Positions 1-7,824 of a stretch of DNA of 24,416 bases are shown piece after piece. Every line of letters begins with the position of its first letter. Within the stretch, counting starts at the first letter, position 1. A model generated the notes under the pieces. That model had not been told where the DNA came from. It saw only the letters and a list, made by a program, of their open reading frames with translations, and did not search any database. The stretch comes from a virus. The stretch is taken from IMG/VR virus record IMGVR_UViG_3300046455_000136, positions 1 through 24,416 of that record; one strand, written 5' to 3'. A program made the position numbers and the translations under genes.

Positions 1-1377
1 CGGTTCATCGATAGGCTTACCCTGTGGATCACGCTTCCAATAGTACGACATGATCTCATCTTGAAAGAACGGCAGTTCTTCAGCAACGTACAGCAACGTT
101 CCAGGCGTCGTCCCTAAAGTTAGATGGGGAGTTTTCGGTGTCCCTGCGAGGTAACTATTCACTTTCGCGATACCTGATAGGATGTCGTTACTTCCAGGGC
201 GCACGTCGATTCCGCCATCTTTCAGGATACGGGAAATGGTCGTACTCCTAACATGCTGACCAGCAACCACGATCCTCCTAAAGATTGCAGGGTCGGCGAT
301 TACGTGTTGGCTTCCCTGCAACAGTCCATAGTAGCGTCCGCGAATCTCCTTTATGGTAGGCGCATGTTGGGCAATGTCAAAATTAGGATGATAAAAACCG
401 TCAAGAAGGCACACACGACCGAAATCATCAACAAAGGCCAGAATATAGCACGTCGGCGTCGCAATGCCGAAGTCATATCCCTCCAACGTCTGAATGCGGA
501 CATGCCGCCTCCTGCAATCAGCAAGGTGATCAAGCATCTGCTCCCGTTTCAAAACATTCAGCGACGTATCAAAACCGGGGTGCACCAGACCCTCGAACGC
601 GGCCCACTTGCCGAGGAGATAACGATCACGCATCTGCCCCTTGTATGCGTTCTCGAGCGTCTTAATAAAGTCTGGCTTGAGGTTACGTTTGTTTGCATAC
701 GTGTCCGACTCGAAAAGCTCAATAACGGGCATCTCAGTGTCTTCATCAATGAGGAGCTTCGGACCGAATATCTTCCGGTCGCGCCAATCCAAGTATGGTT
801 TAACGAGTTCATGATACGCCCAATTCTGAGATGGATTCATAGTCATCATAAGCCATCGTGGTCCGTCGGATGGCATCGTCTCATCTTCCGGCTCATCCTC
901 TACACGATAAGCAGTATCGCCTCGAAGACGACCAAGAAGATCGAGGAAGTCCTTGTGTGTGATACCGGGATCATCGATTTGATCCAGGCCGATCCAGTCA
1001 TAAGTAGCAGAAAGCAAGTTGCTTGTGGTACTTCCGTCTTCATTTTGACTCTTTCCCCGCTGTGCGATATAGCGGAAGTGTACAACTGATCCATTCACAA
1101 GATAGACCGAGTTATCATCCTGAGTCGGCATCTTCCTGATCCAGTGCCTCGGACACCACCGCAGGAACTCTTTTCTAAGTGTGTCGTTAAGTTTCGGATA
1201 CGTCTCTCTACCCAACAGTCCAGTACATCCTGGGTAAAACTTGCAAAGCTGTAACGCCTTAATAACAAGCGCAGTCGTCTTGCCATTAGCAAAGCCACCA
1301 CCGAATATCTGCACCTTCCTACGACTCTTTTGGAAGTCGTATTGGACGGAGCCTTCTTGAAGGTTGTAGTTAGGCAT
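1..1377 (-). CDS. terL: Terminase large subunit, partial (C-terminus off the left edge)
   Basis: This is the motor ATPase and nuclease that packages phage DNA into the prohead. The frame is open for 459 codons from the ATG at 1375-1377 and continues past base 1. Seen: a Walker A-like stretch GGGFANGKT at residues 26-34; a Walker B region WIGLDQIDDP near residues 128-137, with Gln after the Asp as in some phage terminases that share a following HKDFLDLLGRLRG segment; MMTMNPSQNW as a likely coupling motif; and YDFGIATPT followed by IADPAIFRR, matching an RNase H-like nuclease fold. The start overlaps the upstream stop as TAATG, with GAGGG four bases before the ATG, so translation is probably coupled. 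No 15-bp motif copy occurs inside it. Confidence 0.93.
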   Translation of the reverse strand, partial: MPNYNLQEGSVQYDFQKSRRKVQIFGGGFANGKTTALVIKALQLCKFYPGCTGLLGRETYPKLNDTLRKEFLRWCPRHWIRKMPTQDDNSVYLVNGSVVHFRYIAQRGKSQNEDGSTTSNLLSATYDWIGLDQIDDPGITHKDFLDLLGRLRGDTAYRVEDEPEDETMPSDGPRWLMMTMNPSQNWAYHELVKPYLDWRDRKIFGPKLLIDEDTEMPVIELFESDTYANKRNLKPDFIKTLENAYKGQMRDRYLLGKWAAFEGLVHPGFDTSLNVLKREQMLDHLADCRRRHVRIQTLEGYDFGIATPTCYILAFVDDFGRVCLLDGFYHPNFDIAQHAPTIKEIRGRYYGLLQGSQHVIADPAIFRRIVVAGQHVRSTTISRILKDGGIDVRPGSNDILSGIAKVNSYLAGTPKTPHLTLGTTPGTLLYVAEELPFFQDEIMSYYWKRDPQGKPIDEP

Positions 1378-1805
1378 TAGGCCCTCGCACGATTCACTTG
1401 ATTAAATTCTTCAAGCAGTCGCCTGATGCCTTCCTGCCGCTCATCCACCGGCCAATTACCGAACCGATCATTAAACGGATAGTCACGATACTTCTGACCA
1501 AGGCTTGCTTCGGTAAGGTCTTGGGGCCTGTGTTGATTTAATTGCAGCCACTCAGGACCATGAATCCCTCCTTCAGCATCAAGTCCGAACTCTTTCATTG
1601 GCAGCGACAATTGATTCCTACCCGCTCCCACTGTTGCCGTTCCAGGAGTACGACCTTCTTGCTCCTCAAGATCAGGATCGTATCCATAACCGCCGAAGAC
1701 ACGATCAGCGAGATCGCTTAGACGCTTTTCCTCAATAGACGGTTCCTCAGGCGCTTGCTGAGCCGTAAGAATCTGCATGATCTGATTTTGAATGTCGTCA
1801 GCCAT
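1377..1805 (-). CDS. Hypothetical protein, 142 aa, upstream of terL
   Basis: I do not recognise this protein. It is acidic, rich in Gln and Glu, with EEPSIEEKRLSDLADR near residue 20 and a C-terminal amphipathic stretch ERQEGIRRLLEEFNQ. A small terminase subunit is often found directly before terL, but no helix-turn-helix is visible here; a better candidate lies at 9362-9946. The start has no ordinary Shine-Dalgarno: the whole gap to the preceding TAG is a copy of the 15-bp motif, which contributes GAG eight bases before the ATG. The stop overlaps the terL ATG. Confidence 0.75.
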   Translation of the reverse strand: MADDIQNQIMQILTAQQAPEEPSIEEKRLSDLADRVFGGYGYDPDLEEQEGRTPGTATVGAGRNQLSLPMKEFGLDAEGGIHGPEWLQLNQHRPQDLTEASLGQKYRDYPFNDRFGNWPVDERQEGIRRLLEEFNQVNRARA

Positions 1806-1806
1806 G

Positions 1807-1821
1807 TGTTTGACTCACACT
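1807..1821. promoter_or_regulatory. 15-bp motif, copy 1
   Basis: TGTTTGACTCACACT, one outer mismatch. It fills the gap between a small membrane gene and the 142-aa gene; on the coding strand it puts GAG eight bases before the ATG. Confidence 0.85.
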
Positions 1822-1927
1822 AATTTTCAACCCAGGCACCGCTGAAGTACCCATAGAGGGCCAAGCATACGATGAACAGGATCATAACTGCTACTATTGC
1901 TATTGCTGCTTTCGTTGTGCGATCCAT
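1820..1927 (-). CDS. Small single-span membrane protein, 35 aa
   Basis: A short frame begins MDRTTKAAIAIVAVM and has one strongly hydrophobic segment (about residues 7-29) after a short basic N-terminus, with tail GAWVEN. Its ATG shares one base with the TGA of the upstream two-span protein (TGATG), which argues that it is translated. A GGGAG lies about 12 bases upstream. The short membrane protein pair next to terL could be part of a lysis cassette (holin or antiholin), but that is position-based inference; no family was recognised. Confidence 0.6.
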   Translation of the reverse strand: MDRTTKAAIAIVAVMILFIVCLALYGYFSGAWVEN

Positions 1928-2106
1928 CACCTAACAGGGCTCCCGAAGACGTGAAGACCAAGAAGACCAATGAGAATAAACAGAACGATCCAGCCGCCAA
2001 ACGGTCCCCACGGACCAACACGATCTCTATACCAAGGGCCTATACCGAGAAGGCCAAAGACCCCAAAAATCACATAGATCAACCAGAACCAGATATTCGC
2101 ACCCAT
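1927..2106 (-). CDS. Small two-span membrane protein, 59 aa
   Basis: Two hydrophobic segments, about residues 5-23 and 39-55, are separated by a Pro/Trp/Arg turn (GPWYRDRVGPWGPFGGW), so both termini probably lie on the same side of the membrane. A near-ideal GGGAGG lies five bases upstream of the ATG, and the start follows the DUF6496-like gene by two bases. The stop overlaps the next small membrane gene by one base. Size and topology fit a class II-like holin, but no holin family was recognised and the terminase neighbourhood is the only contextual support. Confidence 0.65.
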   Translation of the reverse strand: MGANIWFWLIYVIFGVFGLLGIGPWYRDRVGPWGPFGGWIVLFILIGLLGLHVFGSPVR

Positions 2107-2108
2107 GA

Positions 2109-2282
2109 CTACCTCCCTTTATCTTTATTACTCTTTCCTGCTTCAGACAACGCGATCGCGATTGCCTGCTGCCGGTCATCCACAATCGGCCCTTCAGAAC
2201 TCCCACTGTGCAGTTGTCCGTGCTTGAACTTATGCAGTTCTTGACGGATAGTCTCTTGCGGCGAGAGTCCCGCTGTCGGCAT
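2109..2282 (-). CDS. DUF6496-like small protein, 57 aa
   Basis: The protein contains LHKFKHGQLHSGSSEG followed by RQQAIAIALSEAGKS. This matches the pattern I know for DUF6496, a small family of phages and proteobacteria with a core like 'K-x-G-x-LHSGS-x-x-GP ... R-x-QAIAIALSEA'. Its function is not known. An AGGGAGG sits five bases before the ATG. It lies between the 78-aa protein upstream (TGA/ATG only one base apart) and the two-span membrane protein downstream, in the same transcription unit. Confidence 0.75.
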   Translation of the reverse strand: MPTAGLSPQETIRQELHKFKHGQLHSGSSEGPIVDDRQQAIAIALSEAGKSNKDKGR

Positions 2283-2283
2283 A

Positions 2284-2520
2284 TCAACCTCCCTTAGCTC
2301 TCAGCTTCGCCAACACAGCACCTGCGATGCGCCTACCCTTCTCAGGATCGCCAGGATACTCGTTTTCGATCTTTTGGAATCCCTTCCCAGGCTTCCCAAT
2401 GTCCTTACCTGCTCGAGCCGCTTTAGCTGAGTAGCTGCCGAGCGCGTCACTGATAAACTGCTGTTTTTCATCCTGTGCCATGGAACGCTTTCCCATTGCG
2501 TTGTTGATGGTATCGATCAT
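2284..2520 (-). CDS. Conserved small phage protein, 78 aa
   Basis: The C-terminal half reads SAKAARAGKDIGKPGKGF, then KIENEYPGDPEKGRRIAGAVLAKLR. I have seen this pattern in small basic phage and rhizobial proteins, but I have no name or function for it. The ATG overlaps the upstream stop as ATGA, so translation can be coupled; otherwise only the 15-bp motif lies upstream. An internal ATG at residue 9 or 14 is possible. The stop TGA falls inside the ribosome binding site of the DUF6496-like gene. Confidence 0.7.
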   Translation of the reverse strand: MIDTINNAMGKRSMAQDEKQQFISDALGSYSAKAARAGKDIGKPGKGFQKIENEYPGDPEKGRRIAGAVLAKLRAKGG

Positions 2521-2690
2521 GTTGTATGACTCACACTAAGCATTAGAAATGTCAACCAGCAGGCATGGATACGCAGCCGCAGCATGAGATTCAACGGGAA
2601 CATCGTCCCATCCGCAGGTAGACCATCTGTTAGAGGCTGCCCTAGCTCATCCACCAACCTATTACCAGCACCATCTGTGAGAATTGCCAT
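2517..2690 (-). CDS. Hypothetical protein, 57 aa, C-terminus encoded by the 15-bp motif
   Basis: The frame begins MAILTDGAGNRLVDELGQPL and ends in a hydrophobic stretch followed by SVSHTT. The last six codons run straight through a copy of the 15-bp motif before the TGA, which overlaps the next ATG (ATGA). The ATG at 2690 lies one base after the stop of the tailspike gene, which suggests re-initiation. A TTG three codons earlier is possible but would overlap the tailspike stop. No family was recognised. The N-terminal LVDELGQPLTDG resembles short tail-associated linker proteins, but this is weak. Confidence 0.55.
   Translation of the reverse strand: MAILTDGAGNRLVDELGQPLTDGLPADGTMFPLNLMLRLRIHACWLTFLMLSVSHTT
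2523..2537. promoter_or_regulatory. 15-bp motif, copy 2
   Basis: TGTATGACTCACACT, one outer mismatch. It encodes the C-terminal residues of the 57-aa protein and abuts the next start codon. Confidence 0.85.
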
Positions 2691-2691
2691 G

Positions 2692-4365
2692 TCAACCAAT
2701 CCTTATCCAGTTAGTACCGTTGTGACGCACTTTATAACTGACCGTGCTGCTGCCCGCACCCACAACCCCAGCGAAGTTCGTCTGTATGCCAGACTTCACG
2801 ATATTGAACTCTTGACCCGCCCATATTGGAGGGACGCTGCCACTGCTAAGCCCGCCGAACTCTATGTAGGGCTTCATGTTGCTGCCTGAACACTGAATAA
2901 ATTGCCAGTTTGCTCCCGGCGTTACACCATCGTTACCAAGATACCAGTTACGATCTCCTTGCGTACACATCACGACATTTTTGTCTTGAGACCCTGGGCC
3001 GACGAAGGGCTCACCAACACTAAAGTCCTCTACGTAGAATTTGCTAAAAGACCTATTGCCAATGAAAGTCAAAGAGCCCGCTCCAGCCGCCGCTATACCA
3101 CCTTGTCTTGGGTAGTTCCAAGTGCCGCTGGTAAAAGCCGGAGATGGGGAGCTTCCTATTCCAGTAAAAGTAAACTTGTTTGACGCAGTGACTGTAGTGC
3201 CAACGGCGTCATACCCCAGTCCGTTTGGTGTCCATTGTGGAGGGACTCTTAGAATAATGGAATAGGGCCAAAGATTGATACCATGATTAACTGTAGTCGT
3301 TACCTCGACTGTGCCCCCGTTGGTGCTGCTCCAAGTCATATTTGCGATTTGAGCAGGCTCGGCAGGGCCTTCTTCACCTAGGGAAACGTTACCCGCAATA
3401 AAAGACCCGCCACAGCCTGCACCGAAGATGCCAATTCCGCAGCGCTCGGTGACGTTAGAGATAAGACAAACACCACCCGAGCTATTGGCATGGGATGCGG
3501 CGGATTGTGACCCGCGCCCCAAGCAGATGCCATGATTGCAACGTATAGCCCTGTTATTGCTCACGAAGACCGCGTTGCCTGTTGAGGCATCAGCCCCAAT
3601 CATCGCAAGGCCATAATCGTAGCCGATCGCAATGTTATTGATCAGGACGCCCTGGTCGAAAGCGTAGCCTATTGTTTTTGGAGCGGCACCTAACCTAATA
3701 TCCGCACTATTTGCACCTAACAGAGCGATGTTGCATTGAGCTATGCAGTTTCGGACATGACCGGCAAAGGTATTTTCACAGAGAAATAACGCCTGATTGC
3801 CGATCAGGCGACAGTCAATCAAGGACTGAGAAGAACTGCCCACCGAGAAATAGTAAAGGCACCCCGAGCTTGGATCTTGACTGTCGTTCCAGATAGTCAG
3901 ACCCTGAACAAGACCTGGCACCACTATCTCCGTGCTAGTGTAATTAGCTTGGAGTAAAAAGCCTACAGCTCCCACCTGAGAAACGCCAGTGGGATAATTG
4001 CCAGTGGCATATACACCTTTCAAAATTGTGCAATCACGACCGGCCCCAATCAGGTTTATTTTCTTACCGGCTGTAGTCGGCGGGTTCAGACGGAGAAACG
4101 ATCCAGTACCAAGATTGTAAGTGCCTGCCGGAAAGAACACATCACAACCCTTGCCCACCGGAATGGTGTTATAAGCATAGTCAATTGCGGCCTGGATATT
4201 AGATAGGTCATTCGCTATACCGTTGCCAACCGCTCCCCAATCCTTAATATTGACTACATCAGTAAGACGACCTGCCAACGTGCGGTCAGTCAGAGTGACT
4301 GGCGGGACGTAAGTGCCCACATCAACCTTAAAGACATAGTTATTAACAAAGTCAATATCAGCCAT
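2692..4365 (-). CDS. Tailspike with pectate-lyase-type beta-helix, 557 aa
   Basis: This is probably a receptor-binding or polysaccharide-degrading tailspike. Residues 37-61 (VVNIKDWGAVGNGIANDLSN, then IQAAI) and FFPAGTYNLG near residue 78 are the classic entry motif of the Pectate_lyase_3 right-handed beta-helix family. The body is Gly/Asn/Ser/Val-rich, as expected for parallel beta-helix coils. A segment with GTVEVTTTVNHGI (about residue 355) and the C-terminal KVRHNGTNWIRIG have counterparts in the next tailspike, so the two are paralogues. The start has no regular Shine-Dalgarno: a 15-bp motif copy fills the gap to the preceding stop. The catalytic residues cannot be named from sequence alone. 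Confidence 0.88.
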   Translation of the reverse strand: MADIDFVNNYVFKVDVGTYVPPVTLTDRTLAGRLTDVVNIKDWGAVGNGIANDLSNIQAAIDYAYNTIPVGKGCDVFFPAGTYNLGTGSFLRLNPPTTAGKKINLIGAGRDCTILKGVYATGNYPTGVSQVGAVGFLLQANYTSTEIVVPGLVQGLTIWNDSQDPSSGCLYYFSVGSSSQSLIDCRLIGNQALFLCENTFAGHVRNCIAQCNIALLGANSADIRLGAAPKTIGYAFDQGVLINNIAIGYDYGLAMIGADASTGNAVFVSNNRAIRCNHGICLGRGSQSAASHANSSGGVCLISNVTERCGIGIFGAGCGGSFIAGNVSLGEEGPAEPAQIANMTWSSTNGGTVEVTTTVNHGINLWPYSIILRVPPQWTPNGLGYDAVGTTVTASNKFTFTGIGSSPSPAFTSGTWNYPRQGGIAAAGAGSLTFIGNRSFSKFYVEDFSVGEPFVGPGSQDKNVVMCTQGDRNWYLGNDGVTPGANWQFIQCSGSNMKPYIEFGGLSSGSVPPIWAGQEFNIVKSGIQTNFAGVVGAGSSTVSYKVRHNGTNWIRIG

Positions 4366-4366
4366 T

Positions 4367-4381
4367 TGTATGACTCACACT
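4367..4381. promoter_or_regulatory. 15-bp motif, copy 3
   Basis: TGTATGACTCACACT. It forms the whole gap between the two tailspike genes. Confidence 0.85.
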
Positions 4382-6260
4382 ACCCTGAAATTTTCCACCC
4401 AGGAGTACCAGTAGGATCGTAGCGAACCTTAACCTTATTGCTACTACCACCAGCCGTCACCGCAGCATTCCAGTTCCCGCTCGCAGCGATATTAGCATCC
4501 TTGATGAGATATTCCTGACCGTCGATCGGACCAACTTGATAGTAGGGTTGCGCGGTGTAGTTGCCCGGTAGATCCGCGAACCGCATGTTGCCATCAGCAT
4601 TGGCAACCGTGGCCTGTCCGTTGTATCCTGTCCAGCCCGCAATGCCCTCCAGAAAATTTACTGCACCATAAACGCCCATGAACTTCCACCCTGCGAGGTT
4701 CTGCTTGTTCGCGATTGGAAGCTGGATTCCATAATCAGTACCGCAAGGACCAAACACATTGTTGCTGTGCTGAGCTTCGCCGTTGTAATCAAGGTCGAGC
4801 GAGGCATAAGCGGCATTCACTTTGCCGATACTGATGTTACCTATGTAGGTGTTATGAACCTTGCGACAGCGCATAGCATAAGTTTGAGGATAAAGCCAAC
4901 GAAGCCAATTTGCCGTATAAGGCCCAGGATCGGCAGCGAGAAAGTATTCGAAACTGGTAGATGCGCTCGTGGTAACGTGAGCAACGATAAGACCGATATT
5001 ACCTTTGCCGTTATAGGTCGGAGGAATGAAACCGCCCCCGACACCAAGAACCGTCCCAGCATAAAGCTGAAGAATGTTCAATCCCGTTGGAATATTATGA
5101 TTGACAGCCGTGGTAACAGTAGCAGTCCCGCCGTATGCGCCAAAGAACCCACCGGCGCTCCAAGAGACGCCAGTTATCAGGGCTGGGGCACTAGACGAAT
5201 CCGAACCGACTTGACCCTGGAGCACGCAGCTTGTCACTATACCACTATCGCAATTATAAAGATCAATGGTCACATCACAGGCTTCGTGCTCCATATTCGA
5301 AACAGTAAAACCGATGGCTGGACAGTCGCTCGTAAAGACAATCGGTTGATTCGAAGCAATGGTTCCAGTGGCAGCCGCACTCAAGGTGACTGTACCAGCA
5401 ACCGTATCAACCGAGGCTATCGTAGTACCGGCAGGAAGATTTGCATGTGTCAACACGCGACCTATAACAAACCCCTTGCCATTGGTCACAGCCGCGAACG
5501 TCAAGATTTTACTGCCGGATGCCGTAGAGGCGGAAGTGTTCAGAGTAAAAGAGGGAGCCCACCCCACTTTTGTTCCGATGGCGCTAGTCTCCTGACCGCT
5601 ACCCTGCACACTCGGACCGTAGCCACTCAAAGCAAAGCCAATACCCGAGCCGCCATCCCCACGGCAATTATGCGCCACACAGGAATCGCCAAGATAGCAA
5701 GCTGCCTGGCCTGCGGGCGGGCCATGCGGCGGGGTATATGAAGGATTTCCTCCGCCCCCACCACCGAAACTGACCGTCCCGATATAAACGTTGCTGGCTC
5801 GCGAAGTATCAATTGATGACGTAAAGACGTTCTCAACAGACGCTTGGTCGCCGTAGAGCACTATACCACTTAGAACACTCATACTCTCTATTCTGTTGAT
5901 GCAATCATAAGCATTGCTGGCCCCCTTCCAAATAGTGGCATTTATCCGCACAGCTTCTTGTGCAACACCAACCAAGTTCACTTTTGGTGTTGGACTACTG
6001 GAGCCGCAAGTGAGAACGGAACCGCCTATGACATAGTTCCCAGCGGGAAAGAAAACTGTTCCTCCGACACTACCATCAGGACGAGGCCCGATGGCATAGT
6101 TAATAGCGGCTTGGATAGCCGGCCCATCATTAGAAAAAGCATCTCCGAATGCGCCCCAATCTTTAACGTTGATTATGTCACTAAGGCGAACTGGCATAGT
6201 CCGTCTAGCGCCAGTGGTTACACCAGCCGTAGGAAACAGCCATCCCCAAAAGTCAGGCAT
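4380..6260 (-). CDS. Tailspike with pectate-lyase-type beta-helix, 626 aa
   Basis: Residues 27-54 contain LSDIINVKDWGAFGDAFSND followed by GPAIQAAINYA, and FFPAGNYVIGG follows near residue 70. This is the same beta-helix entry signature as in the downstream paralogue. A middle segment ASTASGSKILTFAAVTNGKG resembles small beta-sandwich insertions found in phage fibres. GTATVTTAVNHNI and the C-terminal KVRYDPTGTPGWKISG correspond to segments of the 557-aa protein, whereas the central coils differ. That pattern fits duplication followed by divergence of the receptor-binding part. The start overlaps the upstream stop (TAATG). Confidence 0.88.
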   Translation of the reverse strand: MPDFWGWLFPTAGVTTGARRTMPVRLSDIINVKDWGAFGDAFSNDGPAIQAAINYAIGPRPDGSVGGTVFFPAGNYVIGGSVLTCGSSSPTPKVNLVGVAQEAVRINATIWKGASNAYDCINRIESMSVLSGIVLYGDQASVENVFTSSIDTSRASNVYIGTVSFGGGGGGNPSYTPPHGPPAGQAACYLGDSCVAHNCRGDGGSGIGFALSGYGPSVQGSGQETSAIGTKVGWAPSFTLNTSASTASGSKILTFAAVTNGKGFVIGRVLTHANLPAGTTIASVDTVAGTVTLSAAATGTIASNQPIVFTSDCPAIGFTVSNMEHEACDVTIDLYNCDSGIVTSCVLQGQVGSDSSSAPALITGVSWSAGGFFGAYGGTATVTTAVNHNIPTGLNILQLYAGTVLGVGGGFIPPTYNGKGNIGLIVAHVTTSASTSFEYFLAADPGPYTANWLRWLYPQTYAMRCRKVHNTYIGNISIGKVNAAYASLDLDYNGEAQHSNNVFGPCGTDYGIQLPIANKQNLAGWKFMGVYGAVNFLEGIAGWTGYNGQATVANADGNMRFADLPGNYTAQPYYQVGPIDGQEYLIKDANIAASGNWNAAVTAGGSSNKVKVRYDPTGTPGWKISG

Positions 6261-7132
6261 TAGAATATATTCCCATAGGCTGTACGTTGGTTTTGATAGA
6301 GTGCAGTAATTGTCCCAGCACTCGCCGCACCGGCGATGATCGCAAACTCACAGAATGAGCCATCAAAAAAGTCAAGGCTCGAACCGAATTGTCCAACGTT
6401 CAAAATGTCTCCGGAAGTGCTCCCTGCCGTTCCTATGGCAGTGCTATTAGCAGGCGTTCCATCGTTTACGACAACTTTGGAACTCGAGCCATTAACAACA
6501 ATTATAACAGAATTAAACGTGCCATCATTCGCCGTAGCGTGGATCTTAGCCGCTCCAGCATAGATAGAAACTTGGTTAACGGCAGTATCTTTATACTGCA
6601 TCGCCCAAGCACCATTAGAATACAATGTACCAGAATTAGTAGTTGTGTGCTTCGCAACCGCCGCTATCGTGAATGGTTGAGCCCGAGTCAAAGGGGAAGA
6701 ATTATTCGACAACCGTTGGACATTAGAAGAAACGAAGTCAACCGTACCAACACTAGCAGAAACTCCACTCAGATTATACCGAGGGTTTGTCGTGTCGAGG
6801 AGGGTATTCCCAACACCGGCTCCACCACCCGTTAGGTCATACACCTGCCGTGTGTATGCAAATCCTCCCCCATTCGCAGTCAGATAAGTCTGCACATCGG
6901 CGCTATCGACAAACCCTCCGTTCGACGCTTTCGGAAAGAAATCCACATGCGTCCCTGCAAACTGTCCAGTGATCTGTACAGCAGGTGTAGTTCCTGCCGT
7001 CAACTGCGCTAAAGTATATGCACGAAGACCCAAGTATAACACAGCAGAAGTTACATCACCGATCCCCTGATACACAGCCGCACCAGACGAAGGATGCCGA
7101 AGTCCGCCAAGTTGTCTACGATTATGAAACAT
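6260..7132 (-). CDS. LamG/concanavalin-like virion adhesin, 290 aa
   Basis: After MFHNRRQLGG the protein contains LRAYTLAQLTAGTTPAVQI and a segment ending in VYDLTGGGAG. This resembles phage fibre proteins with an 'AYSLRKL ... VYDQSG' arrangement, related to the arabinofuranosidase-B/LamG-type jelly roll. A LamG-like part follows (TRAQPFTIAAVAKHTTT ... SLDFFDGSFCEFAIIAG), ending in TALYQNQRTAYG. It probably binds a carbohydrate as a tail or fibre subunit. I start it at the ATG at 7130-7132, because the longer frame reads backwards through the 15-bp motif and the end of the previous gene. The gap to the upstream stop is only eight bases, all inside the motif. Confidence 0.75.
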   Translation of the reverse strand: MFHNRRQLGGLRHPSSGAAVYQGIGDVTSAVLYLGLRAYTLAQLTAGTTPAVQITGQFAGTHVDFFPKASNGGFVDSADVQTYLTANGGGFAYTRQVYDLTGGGAGVGNTLLDTTNPRYNLSGVSASVGTVDFVSSNVQRLSNNSSPLTRAQPFTIAAVAKHTTTNSGTLYSNGAWAMQYKDTAVNQVSIYAGAAKIHATANDGTFNSVIIVVNGSSSKVVVNDGTPANSTAIGTAGSTSGDILNVGQFGSSLDFFDGSFCEFAIIAGAASAGTITALYQNQRTAYGNIF

Positions 7133-7147
7133 TGTATGACTCAAACA
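7133..7147. promoter_or_regulatory. 15-bp motif, copy 4
   Basis: TGTATGACTCAAACA, full consensus. It contains the stop of the 223-aa gene and touches the ATG of the LamG-like gene. Confidence 0.9.
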
Positions 7148-7812
7148 TGGAATGATGCGATGACAGTCACGCCACCAGCCGTCGATACTTGCCACGCTCC
7201 GAGCTTACTAACAAGACCGAGAGGAATAGGATACACTCCAATGCCACCCACGGAATTGTTCGGTAGTATCGTCCTCGCCGTCCCAGAACCATCCTTAATT
7301 TGAACTTGACAAGTCGCAGCGTTTGTTACCACAGCCAAGATCTCCTCGAGATATGATCCCGTAGTGGTCGAAGTCAATGTCGTATTAGTATTACTCACAT
7401 CAATCCACAGCCAATCATTTCCGCCAGAAACAACTGGCACCCCGCCCGCAACCAGCGATCCCAACTGTGTAGGATCAATTCCAACGACACCAATCTTCTT
7501 CGTCGTCTCCGCTGCAAGCGTTGCAGCGGCAGTAACAGAAGGCGTTCCTGATATTGTAACAGCCGGCGTTCCAGTTATCGCAACGTTCGGCGTCCCTGAT
7601 ATCGCTACTGTTCCTGTAATAGCTGGAAGAACAGCAACATCAACCTTCAATCCATTCGTACTCGAAACAGGCGCGACGTTCGTACCATCAGTAATACGCG
7701 CAACAGGAACTGCACCCACGTCAGGCGCAGAAGTATCAGGAACCCAAGATATAACACCAAAGGTTACACCCGCAGCCGTGGTAATGCTATGTGAAACTAA
7801 GCCAGCGGCCAT
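7141..7812 (-). CDS. Tail-associated protein with GTP-V repeats, 223 aa
   Basis: Near residues 66-95 there are three tandem copies of a short beta-repeat (AISGTPNV, AITGTPAV, TISGTPSV). The C-terminal half looks like a beta-rich domain (GNDWLWIDVSNTNTTLT ... CQVQIKDGSGTARTIL). No enzymatic motif is visible. It lies between the Ig-like protein and the LamG-like protein, so a virion accessory role is likely. A strong AGGGAGG lies five bases before the ATG. The TGA stop lies inside a copy of the 15-bp motif. Confidence 0.75.
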   Translation of the reverse strand: MAAGLVSHSITTAAGVTFGVISWVPDTSAPDVGAVPVARITDGTNVAPVSSTNGLKVDVAVLPAITGTVAISGTPNVAITGTPAVTISGTPSVTAAATLAAETTKKIGVVGIDPTQLGSLVAGGVPVVSGGNDWLWIDVSNTNTTLTSTTTGSYLEEILAVVTNAATCQVQIKDGSGTARTILPNNSVGGIGVYPIPLGLVSKLGAWQVSTAGGVTVIASFHV

Positions 7813-7824
7813 TTGGGCCTCCCT

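Noticed and set aside
253-1089. Long plus-strand frame of 278 codons
   Set aside because: It is the antisense shadow of terL, whose motifs are clear on the minus strand.
2027-2287. 86-codon minus-strand frame
   Set aside because: Its frame differs from the DUF6496-like and two-span membrane genes, which have strong ribosome binding sites and coupled ends.
3177-3191. TGTTTGACGCAGTGA in the tailspike gene
   Set aside because: The central core is changed (GACGC); it looks accidental.
4767-5741. Long plus-strand frame of 324 codons
   Set aside because: Antisense shadow of the 626-aa tailspike; no ribosome binding site and no family pattern.
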